DNA of 58,381 nucleotides. It comes from Rubrobacter sp. (lineage in GTDB: Bacteria > Actinomycetota > Rubrobacteria > Rubrobacterales > Rubrobacteraceae). A model generated the notes under the pieces. It had not been told where the DNA came from and did no database searches. It was given only the letters and a program-made list of their open reading frames with translations. Location of the stretch: NCBI GenBank assembly GCA_013697825.1, contig JACCWD010000169.1, forward strand, positions 1 to 58,381, given 5' to 3'. A program made the position numbers and the translations under genes. Every line of letters starts with the position of its first letter. The first letter of the stretch is position 1. Below, piece by piece: positions 33,731 to 42,301 of the stretch.

Positions 33731-35107
33731 ATGGCCCAGGAGATCGAGAGTAAGCAGGCGGGGCAAAGCGCGGCCGGCGGCGGGGGGCCGGCGATGTTGG
33801 AGAGGATATTCAAGCTCTCCGAGCGCGGCACAAACGTGAGGACGGAGGTGATCGCCGGCGTCACCACCTTCATGACGATGAGCTACATAATCTTCGTCAA
33901 CCCGCTGATTTTGTCGGACGCGGGCATACCACGCGAGGCGGCGTTCGCCGCGACGATACTGGCGAGCGTACTGGCGACTACGCTTATGGCGCTCTGGGCG
34001 AACTTCCCGGTCGCCGTCGCGCCGGGGATGGGGCTTAATGCGTTCTTCGCTTATACGGTCGTCCTCGGGCAGGGGCTGGCTTGGCAGACCGCTCTCGGGG
34101 CGGTGTTCATCTCCGGGGTGGCGTTCTTCGTCCTCACCGTAACCGGGGTGCGGCGCATGATCATCGAGGCCATCCCGGAGGTTCTGAAATCCTCCATCGG
34201 GGTGGGTATCGGCTTGTTCATCGCGTTCATCGGGCTTCAGAATTCCGGCATCGTCGTCGCCGACGAAACGAACGCGGTCGCGCTCGGGAACGTCACGAGC
34301 GCGGGGCCGCTCCTCGCTTTGCTCGGTCTGGTTTTGGCGGGCGTCCTCATGGTGCGGCGATTCAAGGGCGCCTTTGCCCTGACCATACTGGCTATAACCG
34401 TCGCGGGCATGTTCTTCGGGCTTTCGCAGGTTCCGGCCTCCTTCGGGGATGTCGTCTCGCTCTCGTCCATCGGGGCCATACAAGAAACCTTCCTCGCGAT
34501 GGACATACCAGCGGCCATCGCGTACGGGGTCTTCTCCATCATCTTCACCTTCACCGTCGTCGAGCTTTTCGACAATACGGCGACGCTCCTGGGGCTGGCG
34601 CGGCGGGCGAAGCTCATGGACGAGAACGGCAAAATTCCGAACCTCAACCGCGCCCTCACCTCGGACGCGATAGGCGTGATGGCGAGCGCCACGATGGGTT
34701 CCACGGCTCTCAACGCATACATCGAGAACGCCTCCGGCATCGAGCAGGGCGGACGCACCGGACTCAAAGCCCTCGTCGTCGCCGCGCTCTTCGCCCTCGC
34801 GCTCTTCTTCGCGCCGCTCGTGAACGTCATCCCGGCGGTCGCCACGGCGCCCATACTCATCCTCGTCGGGGCGATCATGCTCTCCGAGATCCGGAATTTA
34901 AGTTTCGACGACTATACGGATGTGATCCCCGCCTTCCTCACGATAGTGATGATGCCGCTGACGTTCTCGATCGCGGAAGGACTCGCCTTCGGGTTCATCT
35001 CGTACACGCTGCTGAAGCTGTTCACCGGCAAGTGGCGCGACCTTCACTGGATGATCTATGTTATTAGTGGAGCATTCGTCATCAACTTCTGGATGCTCAC
35101 CCACTAA
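33731..35107 (+). CDS. NCS2 family purine permease (AzgA/PbuG type)
   Basis: A 458-aa protein; ATG at 33731 follows CAGGAGG. TEVIAGVTTFMTMSYIIFVNP is the family's entry motif and APGMGLNAFFAYTVV the substrate-site helix. ATMGSTALNAYIENASGIEQGGRTG is the conserved block of the AzgA/GhxP subgroup, which takes up adenine, guanine or hypoxanthine by proton symport. About 12-14 membrane helices. It heads the xdh operon: the FAD subunit starts 20 nt after its stop. It has its own strong promoter and long leader. Confidence 0.93.
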   Translation: MAQEIESKQAGQSAAGGGGPAMLERIFKLSERGTNVRTEVIAGVTTFMTMSYIIFVNPLILSDAGIPREAAFAATILASVLATTLMALWANFPVAVAPGMGLNAFFAYTVVLGQGLAWQTALGAVFISGVAFFVLTVTGVRRMIIEAIPEVLKSSIGVGIGLFIAFIGLQNSGIVVADETNAVALGNVTSAGPLLALLGLVLAGVLMVRRFKGAFALTILAITVAGMFFGLSQVPASFGDVVSLSSIGAIQETFLAMDIPAAIAYGVFSIIFTFTVVELFDNTATLLGLARRAKLMDENGKIPNLNRALTSDAIGVMASATMGSTALNAYIENASGIEQGGRTGLKALVVAALFALALFFAPLVNVIPAVATAPILILVGAIMLSEIRNLSFDDYTDVIPAFLTIVMMPLTFSIAEGLAFGFISYTLLKLFTGKWRDLHWMIYVISGAFVINFWMLTH

Positions 35108-35126
35108 ACAGGGAAAGGAGGAGAAA

Positions 35127-35999
35127 ATGGAGTTCCTTCAACCGGACAATTTGAGGGAGGCTTTTGAAATGAGGGCTTCCCATCCCGGTGCCGCACCCAT
35201 ATGCGGCGGCACCGACATCATGGTCGAACTCAACTTCGACCACCGGAGGCCCGAGTACGTTTTGGATCTCACCCGTGTCCCCGAACTCGCCGAATGGAGC
35301 CGCGAAAACGGCGGCTTCCGAGTCGGAGCCGGAGTGAGCTATACGAGGATCATCGAAGAACTCGGAGAAAGTTTGCCGGGCCTCGCAATGGCCTCCCGGA
35401 CGGTCGGCTCCCCTCAAATTAGAAACCGCGGAACCGTCGGCGGAAACCTCGGAACCGCGTCCCCGGCGGGCGACGGACTCCCTCCGTTATACGCCTCCGA
35501 TGCCGAGGTCGAGGTCGCATCGCTCGAAGGCACGCGCCGCATCCCGGTCGCCGAGTTCATCACCGGGCCGAAGCGGAACGCTTTGGGCGACGGCGAGCTT
35601 ATCACAGCTTTCCACATCCCGGAAGCCGATGGGCCGCAGCAATATTCCAAGATCGGCACCCGAAACGCGATGGTCATAGCCGTGTGCGCCTTCGGCCTCG
35701 CCCTCCACCCCGAGAAAGGAAAAGTGGGCGCGTGCATCGGCTCCGCCGCACCGACTCCGGTTCGGACGAAGGAGGCCGAGGAGTTCATCGAGGGCGTTAT
35801 TTCGGAAAGCGATCTCTGGCAGACGCGGCGTGAAATCTCCGGCTCCGCGCTCCGGCGCTTCGGGGATATGGTCGAGATGTCCGCCAAACCCATAAGCGAC
35901 GTGCGAGGAACCGCCGCATACCGTACGCGAGCCGTCGGAGTCCTCGCGCGACGGACGCTCTCGTGGGCGTGGGACGAATACCGGGGAGGAAGCCGATGA
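35127..35999 (+). CDS. Xanthine dehydrogenase-type FAD subunit
   Basis: A 290-aa protein; ATG at 35127 follows AAAGGAGGAG. The FAD-binding motifs ICGGTDIMVEL and IRNRGTVGGNLGTASPAGDG place it in the CoxM/XdhB family (FAD_binding_5 plus CO_deh_flav_C). It passes electrons from the iron-sulfur subunit to NAD or a quinone acceptor. The next gene overlaps its stop by 4 nt. With the 2Fe-2S and molybdenum subunits it forms a three-subunit purine hydroxylase. Confidence 0.93.
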   Translation: MEFLQPDNLREAFEMRASHPGAAPICGGTDIMVELNFDHRRPEYVLDLTRVPELAEWSRENGGFRVGAGVSYTRIIEELGESLPGLAMASRTVGSPQIRNRGTVGGNLGTASPAGDGLPPLYASDAEVEVASLEGTRRIPVAEFITGPKRNALGDGELITAFHIPEADGPQQYSKIGTRNAMVIAVCAFGLALHPEKGKVGACIGSAAPTPVRTKEAEEFIEGVISESDLWQTRREISGSALRRFGDMVEMSAKPISDVRGTAAYRTRAVGVLARRTLSWAWDEYRGGSR

Positions 36000-36472
36000 A
36001 GCTGAATTGCAAAATAAACGGCGAGTTCCGCGAGGCCGAGGGCGTGTGGGAAGGTGAAAGCCTCCTTTACGTATTGCGTGAACGCCTCGATCTCCCCGGC
36101 TCGAAGAACGCTTGCGAACAGGGCGAGTGCGGGTCATGCTCCGTATACATGGACGGCACGCTCGTATGCTCGTGCCTCGTCCTCGCCGGACAGGCCGAAG
36201 GACGCGACATCGTAACCGTCGAAGGACTCGCCGACGAAGATGAACTCCATCCCGTACAAGAATCCTTCGTCGAGGCGGGGGCGGTTCAATGCGGATTTTG
36301 CACGCCCGGTCTCATCGTGGCGACCCACGATCTCCTCGAACGGAACGCGGAGCCGAGCGACGCGGAGATCCGTGAAGCCCTCGCCGGAAACCTTTGCCGG
36401 TGCACAGGATATGAGAAGATCCTCGATGCCGTGAAGCTCGCTGCCGGAAAGAACGGAAAGGGCGCGTCGTGA
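35996..36472 (+). CDS. Xanthine dehydrogenase-type 2Fe-2S subunit
   Basis: A 158-aa protein (ATG overlapping the FAD subunit stop). It binds two [2Fe-2S] clusters: the plant-ferredoxin site CEQGECGSCSVYMDGTLVCSC and the C-terminal site CGFCTPGLI...LCRCTGYEKI. Length and motif order are typical of CoxS/XdhC-type subunits. The next gene starts at a GTG overlapping its stop by 4 nt. Confidence 0.95.
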   Translation: MKLNCKINGEFREAEGVWEGESLLYVLRERLDLPGSKNACEQGECGSCSVYMDGTLVCSCLVLAGQAEGRDIVTVEGLADEDELHPVQESFVEAGAVQCGFCTPGLIVATHDLLERNAEPSDAEIREALAGNLCRCTGYEKILDAVKLAAGKNGKGAS

Positions 36473-37851
36473 GCGATCGCGTCGTCATAGAAAACTGCGC
36501 CATCGCCGCTGTGGACGGCTCCGGCAACGAATATTCGTCCGGACACATCGTAATCGAGGGGAACAAAATATCCGCCGTCGGAGGAGGCTCCGCGTCGGAG
36601 AATGTGGTTCGGGACGCTCGCCGGATCGACGGCTCGGGACATCTCGCCACGCCCGGCCTCGTCAATTGCCACCATCACCTTTATCAGTGGGCGACGAGGG
36701 GGATGGCGCAAAACTCCACGCTCTTCGAGTGGCTCGTCGAGCTTTATCCGGTGTGGGCCATGATAGACGAGGACATCGAACACGCCTCCGCCCGAGCCGG
36801 ACTCGCCGCCCTCGCCCTCTCCGGCTGCTCGACCTCGATGGACCATCATTACGTGTTTCCGAAAGGGGTCGGGGATCTTTTGGGAGTGGAGATCGAGGCG
36901 GCGAAGGAGATCGGCGTCCGCTTCCATCCCACCCGAGGCTCGATGGACCTCGGAAAGTCCGACGGCGGACTGCCACCCGATTCCGTCGTCGAGAGCCGCG
37001 ACGAAATCCTCGCCGCGAGCGAGGAGGCGATTGACGGTTTCCACGACGCTTCGCCGGACTCGATGCTCCGGATCGCACTCGCCCCATGCTCGCCGTTCTC
37101 GGTGACGAAGGAGCTTATGGTGGAATCGGCGGAGCTTGCGAGGAAACGGAACGTCCGGCTCCACACCCACCTCGCCGAGACGAAGGACGAGGAGGAATTT
37201 TGCCTCGAAGAGTTCGGATTTCGACCCGTCGAATATCTCGAAGACCTCGGCTGGCTCGGAGAGGACGTGTGGCTCGCCCACTGCGTCCACCTCGACGAAA
37301 ACGAGGTGCGGCAGTTCGGTGAGACACGCACCGGAGTCGCCCATTGCCCGTCCTCGAACGCGCGGCTCGGCGCGGGTGTCGCTCCCGTCGCCGCGCTCGT
37401 CGGGGCGGGCGCCCCCGTCGGACTCGGAGTGGACGGCGCAGCCTCGAACGAGGGCGGGGAGCTTTCCGTGGAGTTGCGGCAAGCGCTTCTCATGGCCCGT
37501 GCCATCGGCGGCCCGAGGGCGATGGGTGCGAGGCGGGCTTTGGAGCTTGCGACCATCCACGGCGCGAGATGCCTCGGACGGGAGGCCGAGATCGGCTCCC
37601 TCGAACCCGGCAAGCTCGCCGACATCGCCCTCTGGAAAATAGACGGCATCGGACACGCCGGCATCGAAGACCCCGTGGCCGCCCTCGTCTTCGGCCCGCC
37701 GAGGCAAGCGGAGAAGCTGTTCGTAAACGGAGAAGCCGTAATTGAAGGCGGGGAACTAAGAACGGCGGACGAGCGGGAAATCGCCCGCGAGATGGAAAAA
37801 GCGAGCAAGCGCCTCGCGAGCAAAGCCCAAAAGCTGAAAGCTGGCGGCTGA
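36469..37851 (+). CDS. 8-oxoguanine/guanine deaminase-type amidohydrolase
   Basis: A 460-aa metal-dependent amidohydrolase starting at an overlapping GTG. Metal ligands: HATPGLVNCHHHLYQWATRG-like block (HxH near residue 66), His in LHTHLAETKDEEEF (about 230), WLAHCVHLD (about 265) and Asp in GVDGAASNEGG (about 324). LVNCHHHLYQ matches the 8-oxoguanine deaminase/ATZ-TRZ group rather than classical guanine deaminase. The product would be urate (from 8-oxoguanine) or xanthine (from guanine). It is embedded between the xdh subunits. Its last residues (QKLKAGG) and stop are encoded within a family B heptamer array. Confidence 0.87.
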   Translation: MSDRVVIENCAIAAVDGSGNEYSSGHIVIEGNKISAVGGGSASENVVRDARRIDGSGHLATPGLVNCHHHLYQWATRGMAQNSTLFEWLVELYPVWAMIDEDIEHASARAGLAALALSGCSTSMDHHYVFPKGVGDLLGVEIEAAKEIGVRFHPTRGSMDLGKSDGGLPPDSVVESRDEILAASEEAIDGFHDASPDSMLRIALAPCSPFSVTKELMVESAELARKRNVRLHTHLAETKDEEEFCLEEFGFRPVEYLEDLGWLGEDVWLAHCVHLDENEVRQFGETRTGVAHCPSSNARLGAGVAPVAALVGAGAPVGLGVDGAASNEGGELSVELRQALLMARAIGGPRAMGARRALELATIHGARCLGREAEIGSLEPGKLADIALWKIDGIGHAGIEDPVAALVFGPPRQAEKLFVNGEAVIEGGELRTADEREIAREMEKASKRLASKAQKLKAGG

Positions 37852-37866
37852 AAGCTAAAAGCTAGA
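37832..37866. repeat. Heptamer array, family B, overlapping a gene end
   Basis: Five phased units, AGCTGAA, AGCTGGC, GGCTGAA, AGCTAAA and AGCTAGA. The first two and a half lie inside the deaminase coding sequence and supply its C-terminus and stop. The array ends 15 nt before the next gene. Same words as at 28013-28047. Confidence 0.85.
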
Positions 37867-37881
37867 AAAGGAGTCCACGCG

Positions 37882-40254
37882 ATGAAATCAGAGTCGGCCC
37901 CGACGAGGGAGCGTCCGATAATCCCGGCCTCGAACCCCGGAAGGATCGGCGAGAGCCGCCCCCGCGCCGACGGCGTTCCGAAGGTGAAGGGCGAGTTCGA
38001 GTACTCCTCGGACTTGTGGATGGACGGCATGCTGTGGGGCGCGACGCTCCGCAGCCCCCACCCCCACGCGAACATATGGTCCATAGACGCCACCGAGGCC
38101 GAGGGTATGCCCGGCGTGCACGCCGTCCTCACCCATGAGGACGTGCCGGGGCGGAAGGTATACGGGATGGAAGTCCCCGACCAGCCCGTGCTCGCGTGGG
38201 AACACGTCCGCTACGAAGGCGAGCCGATCGCCATAGTCGCCGCCGACCACCCCGAGACCGCCCGCCGCGCTCTCGAAAAAATAGCCGTGGATTACGAAGT
38301 TCTCGACCCCGTCACCGACCCCGAGGAAGCCCTCAAGGAAGATACCCCGAAGCTCCATCTCTCCGGCAACGTGCTCAAGGAAGTGCATATAAAGCACGGG
38401 GATGTGAATGCGACGGCGGAGGTCGTCGTCAGCGGAGAGTATGAGATCGGGATGCAGGATCAAGCCTTCCTCGGCCCGGAATCGGGGATGGCGGTTCCCG
38501 ACGGACGTGGCGGCGTGGATTTGTACATCTCGACGCAATGGCTCCACATTGACCGCGACCAAATCGCCGAGAGCTTGGATCTCCCACCCGAAGACGTCCG
38601 GCTCACCCTCTCGGGCGTCGGAGGTGCGTTCGGCGGGCGCGAGGATCTCTCGATGCAGCTCCATTCGTGCATGCTCGCCCTCGACACGGGCCGCCCGGTG
38701 AAGATGATGTACAACCGCGAGGAGTCTTTCTACGGCCACGTCCACCGCCACCCGTGCAAAATGGAATACGAGCATGGAGCCGATAAGGAAGGAAACCTCG
38801 TGTATGTGAACGCCCGCCTCGTCTTCGACGGCGGCGCATATGCTTCGAGCTCGAACGCCGTTTGTTTGAACGCCGGAACCTTCGCGTGCGGCCCGTACAA
38901 TGTCCCGAACGCGAAGATAGACAGCTTCATGCTCTATACGAACAACCCGCCGTGCGGCGCGATGCGCGGCTTCGGGGCCGTACAAGTTTGCTTCGCCCAC
39001 GAGACCCAAATGGACAAGCTGGCGAAGGAACTCGGCATGAACCCCCTCGAACTCCGAATAAAAAACGCCATGAAACCCGGCGACAAATTCCCATTCGGAC
39101 AAACCGTCCCCGAACCCGCCCCCGTCGCCGAAATCCTCGAACGGGTCAAGAATATGCCGATGCCCGAGGAGGAGGAAATAATGGGCCGCGATCTCCGGCG
39201 GCTTCCGGGCGGCGTCTCGAACGTGACGCACGGCGAGGGCGTGAAGCGCGGCGTCGGGTACGCCGTCGGGTACAAAAACATCGGCTTCTCGGCGGGCTTC
39301 GACGACTATTCGACGGCGAGCATCACGCTGTCCGTCGAGGACGGCGAGCCGCTGATTCGAGTCCACACGGCGGCGGCGGAGGTCGGGCAGGGCGGGATAA
39401 CTTTGCAAGCCCAGATTTCGCGCACCGAACTCGGCGTCGAAAAAGTCGCCGTCCTTCCCGCCGACACCCGCATCGGCTCCGCCGGATCGACTTCGGCTTC
39501 TCGCCAAAGCTATGTCACTGGAGGCGCGGTCAAAATGGCGTGCGAAGCCGTGAAGGAAAAAGTCTTCGAGAAAGTCCGCGAAGAGTTCGGTGAGAATGGC
39601 GAGCTTTCGATGGAGGACGGGGGCGTGTCCGCGGGGGATCGCCGAATCGTCTCGCTCGCCGACCTTCTCGATGGCGATGAGATCGAAGAGACGGTGGTGT
39701 ACCGGCATAAACCGACGTATCCGCTCGACGAGAATGGACAAGGGGACGCTCATTTTCAGTTCGCCTTCGCGGCGCACCGCGCCGTCGTCGAGGTGGATGA
39801 AGAACTCGGGCTTGTGCGGGTCGTCGAAATCGCGACCGCACAGGATGTGGGCAAAGTCATGAACCCGCAATCCCTCGAAGGTCAAATTCAAGGCGGGGTC
39901 GCGCAAGGGCTCGGACTCGCGCTCCTCGAAGAAATTCAAATGAAGGACGGAAAGGTTCAAAATGCCTCCTTCACCGACTACCTCCTTCCGACCATCTTCG
40001 ACATGCCGCCCGTGAGGATGGAAGTCCTCGAACTCGCCGACCCGGACGCGCCGTACGGACTCAAAGGAGTCGGAGAGCCGCCGACGATTTCTTCGACCCC
40101 GGCTATCGTGGCGGCGCTCCGGGATGCGACGGGGCGCGAATTGAACCGAGTTCCGGTGAAGCCGGAGCGATTGGCGGGCATCGAGGAGGAGCCGGTACGC
40201 CGCGCCCCGCAGCCCGGAAGCTGCGGCCCCGTCGCCGAGAGGAGCGAATCGTAA
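37882..40254 (+). CDS. Xanthine dehydrogenase-type molybdenum subunit
   Basis: A 790-aa protein of the xanthine oxidase family. It contains the N-terminal a/b hammerhead domain (RADGVPKVKGEFEYSSDL), and molybdopterin-binding stretches GVGGAFGGRED, AMRGFGAVQVCFAHE and AEVGQGG. The last carries the Glu-Val-Gly region. A conserved C-terminal GLKGVGEPPTI includes the active-site Glu. It hydroxylates hypoxanthine or xanthine to urate. AAAGGAG lies before the ATG. The stop overlaps the next start as TAATG. Confidence 0.93.
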   Translation: MKSESAPTRERPIIPASNPGRIGESRPRADGVPKVKGEFEYSSDLWMDGMLWGATLRSPHPHANIWSIDATEAEGMPGVHAVLTHEDVPGRKVYGMEVPDQPVLAWEHVRYEGEPIAIVAADHPETARRALEKIAVDYEVLDPVTDPEEALKEDTPKLHLSGNVLKEVHIKHGDVNATAEVVVSGEYEIGMQDQAFLGPESGMAVPDGRGGVDLYISTQWLHIDRDQIAESLDLPPEDVRLTLSGVGGAFGGREDLSMQLHSCMLALDTGRPVKMMYNREESFYGHVHRHPCKMEYEHGADKEGNLVYVNARLVFDGGAYASSSNAVCLNAGTFACGPYNVPNAKIDSFMLYTNNPPCGAMRGFGAVQVCFAHETQMDKLAKELGMNPLELRIKNAMKPGDKFPFGQTVPEPAPVAEILERVKNMPMPEEEEIMGRDLRRLPGGVSNVTHGEGVKRGVGYAVGYKNIGFSAGFDDYSTASITLSVEDGEPLIRVHTAAAEVGQGGITLQAQISRTELGVEKVAVLPADTRIGSAGSTSASRQSYVTGGAVKMACEAVKEKVFEKVREEFGENGELSMEDGGVSAGDRRIVSLADLLDGDEIEETVVYRHKPTYPLDENGQGDAHFQFAFAAHRAVVEVDEELGLVRVVEIATAQDVGKVMNPQSLEGQIQGGVAQGLGLALLEEIQMKDGKVQNASFTDYLLPTIFDMPPVRMEVLELADPDAPYGLKGVGEPPTISSTPAIVAALRDATGRELNRVPVKPERLAGIEEEPVRRAPQPGSCGPVAERSES

Positions 40255-40532
40255 TGCCCGGATACACGAGGGCCGAGGTGACCGCCGAACTGAGAATCTC
40301 CGCGTCGCCGGAGGCCGAGAAGTCTCCGAAAGAGCAAACCGAAGCCGCGAGGGAAGCGGCGGCAGAGACCGGACTCGCCCACGATGCGGGGCCGGAGACC
40401 ATCGTCCTCGCGGGAGGTCGAGCGGAAGTTTTGTCCGCGATGGAGAGCGTGATCTCCGCTTCGCTCGACGCAGGGGCGAGGACGGTCGAGATAAAGGTCG
40501 AGGTGGAGGGCGACGCCCCGAGGTTCGAGTGA
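40254..40532 (+). CDS. Small thiamine-binding-like protein (MTH1187/YkoF fold)
   Basis: A 92-aa protein whose ATG overlaps the molybdenum subunit stop. Pattern of two beta-alpha-beta halves: VTAELRISASPEA, a helix, GLAHDAGPETIVLAGG, a helix with VLSAMESVISASLDAGA, and a final strand RTVEIKVEVEG. This fits the PF01910 thiamine-binding family. Some members bind thiamine or its pyrimidine part, most are uncharacterised. The tight coupling to xdh suggests a ligand or regulatory role in purine use. Confidence 0.65.
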   Translation: MPGYTRAEVTAELRISASPEAEKSPKEQTEAAREAAAETGLAHDAGPETIVLAGGRAEVLSAMESVISASLDAGARTVEIKVEVEGDAPRFE

Positions 40533-40539
40533 GGAGAGC

Positions 40540-40583
40540 GCGAATAGCGAGCCGCGTTTTCCGATTCGCGGCTAACGATTCGC
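40540..40583 (+). terminator. Repeat-derived hairpin (family C) after the xdh genes
   Basis: GCGAAT (40540-40545) pairs with ATTCGC (40578-40583) and AGCCGCG (40550-40556) with CGCGGCT (40567-40573), with a 4-nt internal loop between them. The words GCGAATA and GATTCGC belong to the family seen at 41212 and 53578. It begins 7 nt after the stop of the thiamine-binding-like gene. Confidence 0.65.
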
Positions 40584-40624
40584 GTCGTTATCTTGCTTCG
40601 CCCTCAAACGAGAAAGGAAAGACA

Positions 40625-41203
40625 ATGTTCCCCGAAGTCAATTTCGAGCTTCCCGGATGGATCGAGGAAGTCGTCGGAGACCCCGAGCGCGTGTATCCGA
40701 CGGCGGAGGATCGGATGCGCCTCGCCGTCGAGCTTTCGCGCATGAACGTCGAGCATGGGACCGGAGGCCCGTTCGGCTCCGCCGTCTTCGACCTCGAAAC
40801 GAAGAGGCTCGTCGCGCCGGGTGTGAACCTCGTGACGACGGCGGGATGCTCCATCGCACACGCGGAGATGGTGGCGATCATGTTCGCGCAAAGAGCGATC
40901 GGCAGCTTCGATCTCGGAGGCCCGGATCAACCCATGCGAGAACTCGTCGCGAGCACCGAGCCATGCGCGATGTGCTTCGGCGCGACGCCGTGGTCCGGTG
41001 TTCGACGCCTCGTGTGCGGCGCCCGCGACGAGGACGCCCGCGCCATCGGCTTCGACGAAGGCCCGAAGCTCCCGGACTGGAAAGCGGCCCTCGAAGAACG
41101 CGGAATCGAGGTTTTCCGAGACGTTCTTCGAGACGAAGCGGCCTCGGTGCTTCGGCACTACGCCGAGAGCGGGGGCGTTATTTACAATTCGCGGGAAGGG
41201 TGA
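40625..41203 (+). CDS. Nucleoside/guanine deaminase (CDA fold)
   Basis: A 192-aa protein; ATG at 40625 follows GAAAGG. The zinc site is HAEMVA (HAE with catalytic Glu) and PCAMC (TEPCAMCFGATPW), as in guanine deaminase and tRNA adenosine deaminase relatives. Placement in a purine operon beside HPRT points to guanine or related base deamination, which would make it redundant with the amidohydrolase upstream. It ends in a family C repeat region. Confidence 0.88.
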   Translation: MFPEVNFELPGWIEEVVGDPERVYPTAEDRMRLAVELSRMNVEHGTGGPFGSAVFDLETKRLVAPGVNLVTTAGCSIAHAEMVAIMFAQRAIGSFDLGGPDQPMRELVASTEPCAMCFGATPWSGVRRLVCGARDEDARAIGFDEGPKLPDWKAALEERGIEVFRDVLRDEAASVLRHYAESGGVIYNSREG

Positions 41204-41211
41204 GGATGGCC

Positions 41212-41244
41212 GCGAATCGTTGAGTCGCGAATCGCGAGTCGCGC
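41212..41244. repeat. Heptamer array, family C (GCGARTC)
   Basis: Units GCGAATC, an 8-mer GTTGAGTC, GCGAATC and GCGAGTC follow within 9 nt of the deaminase stop codon. Confidence 0.75.
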
Positions 41245-41329
41245 TTCTTCCGACCCCCGGTATTTTGAGGCGCCACTTTGTTAAAGTATCCACTTTCGTC
41301 AAACGAAAATTGGAGAGGTGGTCGTCGTA

Positions 41330-41857
41330 ATGGTTCAGGATGAGCGGAGCGTGCTTATTCCCTCGGAGGACATTCAGGCGAAGGTTCGCGAGATGGGGGA
41401 GAGGATCACCGCCGATTACCACGGCGAGAGCATCCTCCTCGTCGGGATTTTGCGCGGCGCCTTCGTCGTTCTCGCCGACCTCGTGCGCCAGATCGACCTC
41501 CCGTGCGAGGTGGATTTCATGGATCTCTCCTCGTATGGTATGGGTACGACTTCGAGCGGCGTCGTCCGCATCCTCAAAGACCTCGAAGAAGACATCACCG
41601 ACCACCACGTACTCATCGTCGAGGACATCATAGACACCGGACTCACGCTCTCGTATTTGAGAAAGACCCTTCTCGCCCGCAGGCCCGCCTCGATGGAGAT
41701 CCTCACCCTCCTCACGAAACCCTCCCGCCGCCAAGTCGAACTCGAAGTGAAGTACACCGGATTCGAAGTCCCCGACGTGTTCGTAGTCGGCTACGGCATT
41801 GACTATGCCGGACGGTATCGGAACCTCCCCGACATTTGCGCGATAAATTCTGAGTGA
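41330..41857 (+). CDS. hpt: Hypoxanthine phosphoribosyltransferase
   Basis: A 175-aa protein. ATG at 41330 is preferred (GGAGAGG upstream); an in-frame GTG 12 nt earlier is possible. The PRPP loop is VLIVEDIIDTGLTLSYL, with LVGILRGAFVVLADLV before it and FEVPDVFVVGYGIDYAGRYR at the end, all typical of HPRT. It returns hypoxanthine and guanine to IMP and GMP. Encoding salvage next to catabolism lets the cell choose between reuse and nitrogen release. Confidence 0.95.
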   Translation: MVQDERSVLIPSEDIQAKVREMGERITADYHGESILLVGILRGAFVVLADLVRQIDLPCEVDFMDLSSYGMGTTSSGVVRILKDLEEDITDHHVLIVEDIIDTGLTLSYLRKTLLARRPASMEILTLLTKPSRRQVELEVKYTGFEVPDVFVVGYGIDYAGRYRNLPDICAINSE

Positions 41858-41874
41858 AGCGATTATGCGCCTCG

Positions 41875-42288
41875 TTAGTCGCGGGCGGGGATTTGCTGGA
41901 CGCACCATCGGTTCCCGTCCGGGTCGCGGAAGAAAACGAAGCCGACATAATCGAGGCTCTCGTCTTCATTCGCCGGGCGATGCTCGCCTTCGTCGAAAAC
42001 CTGGAAATCTCCGACCTCCACGCCGCGTTCGACGAGTTCGGCGCGGGCTTTCCGCACGTCGGTGACGACGAGGAAGAGGCCGTCGAGGTCGCCGGGCTTC
42101 ATGTTCACGGTGTCTTTGCCGATATGGATGGAGCATTTCGATCCGGGCGGCGTCAATTGCACGAGCCGGACTTCGTCGCTCACCGCATGGTCTATGTCCA
42201 CGTTGAAACCAAGCTTCCCCGCGTAAAAGTCTTTGGCACGGTCCACGTCCGAAACTGGAACCGTCGCCACTTCGACCTTCCAATCCAT
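41875..42288 (-). CDS. VOC/glyoxalase family protein
   Basis: A 137-aa protein; ATG at 42288 follows AAAGGGG. DWKVEVATVPVSDVDRAKDFY then KLGFNVDID is the first module; DLDGLFLVVTDVRKARAEL and FRDPDGNRWCVQQ the second. Reaction unknown. It converges with hpt (17-nt gap) and is the last gene of a minus-strand block that interrupts the purine region. Confidence 0.88.
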   Translation of the reverse strand: MDWKVEVATVPVSDVDRAKDFYAGKLGFNVDIDHAVSDEVRLVQLTPPGSKCSIHIGKDTVNMKPGDLDGLFLVVTDVRKARAELVERGVEVGDFQVFDEGEHRPANEDESLDYVGFVFFRDPDGNRWCVQQIPARD

Positions 42289-42301
42289 GATGCCCCTTTC
42301 T

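Noticed and set aside
37888-39960. A 690-codon minus-strand open frame
   Set aside because: Antisense shadow of the molybdenum subunit gene, without motifs or a ribosome site.
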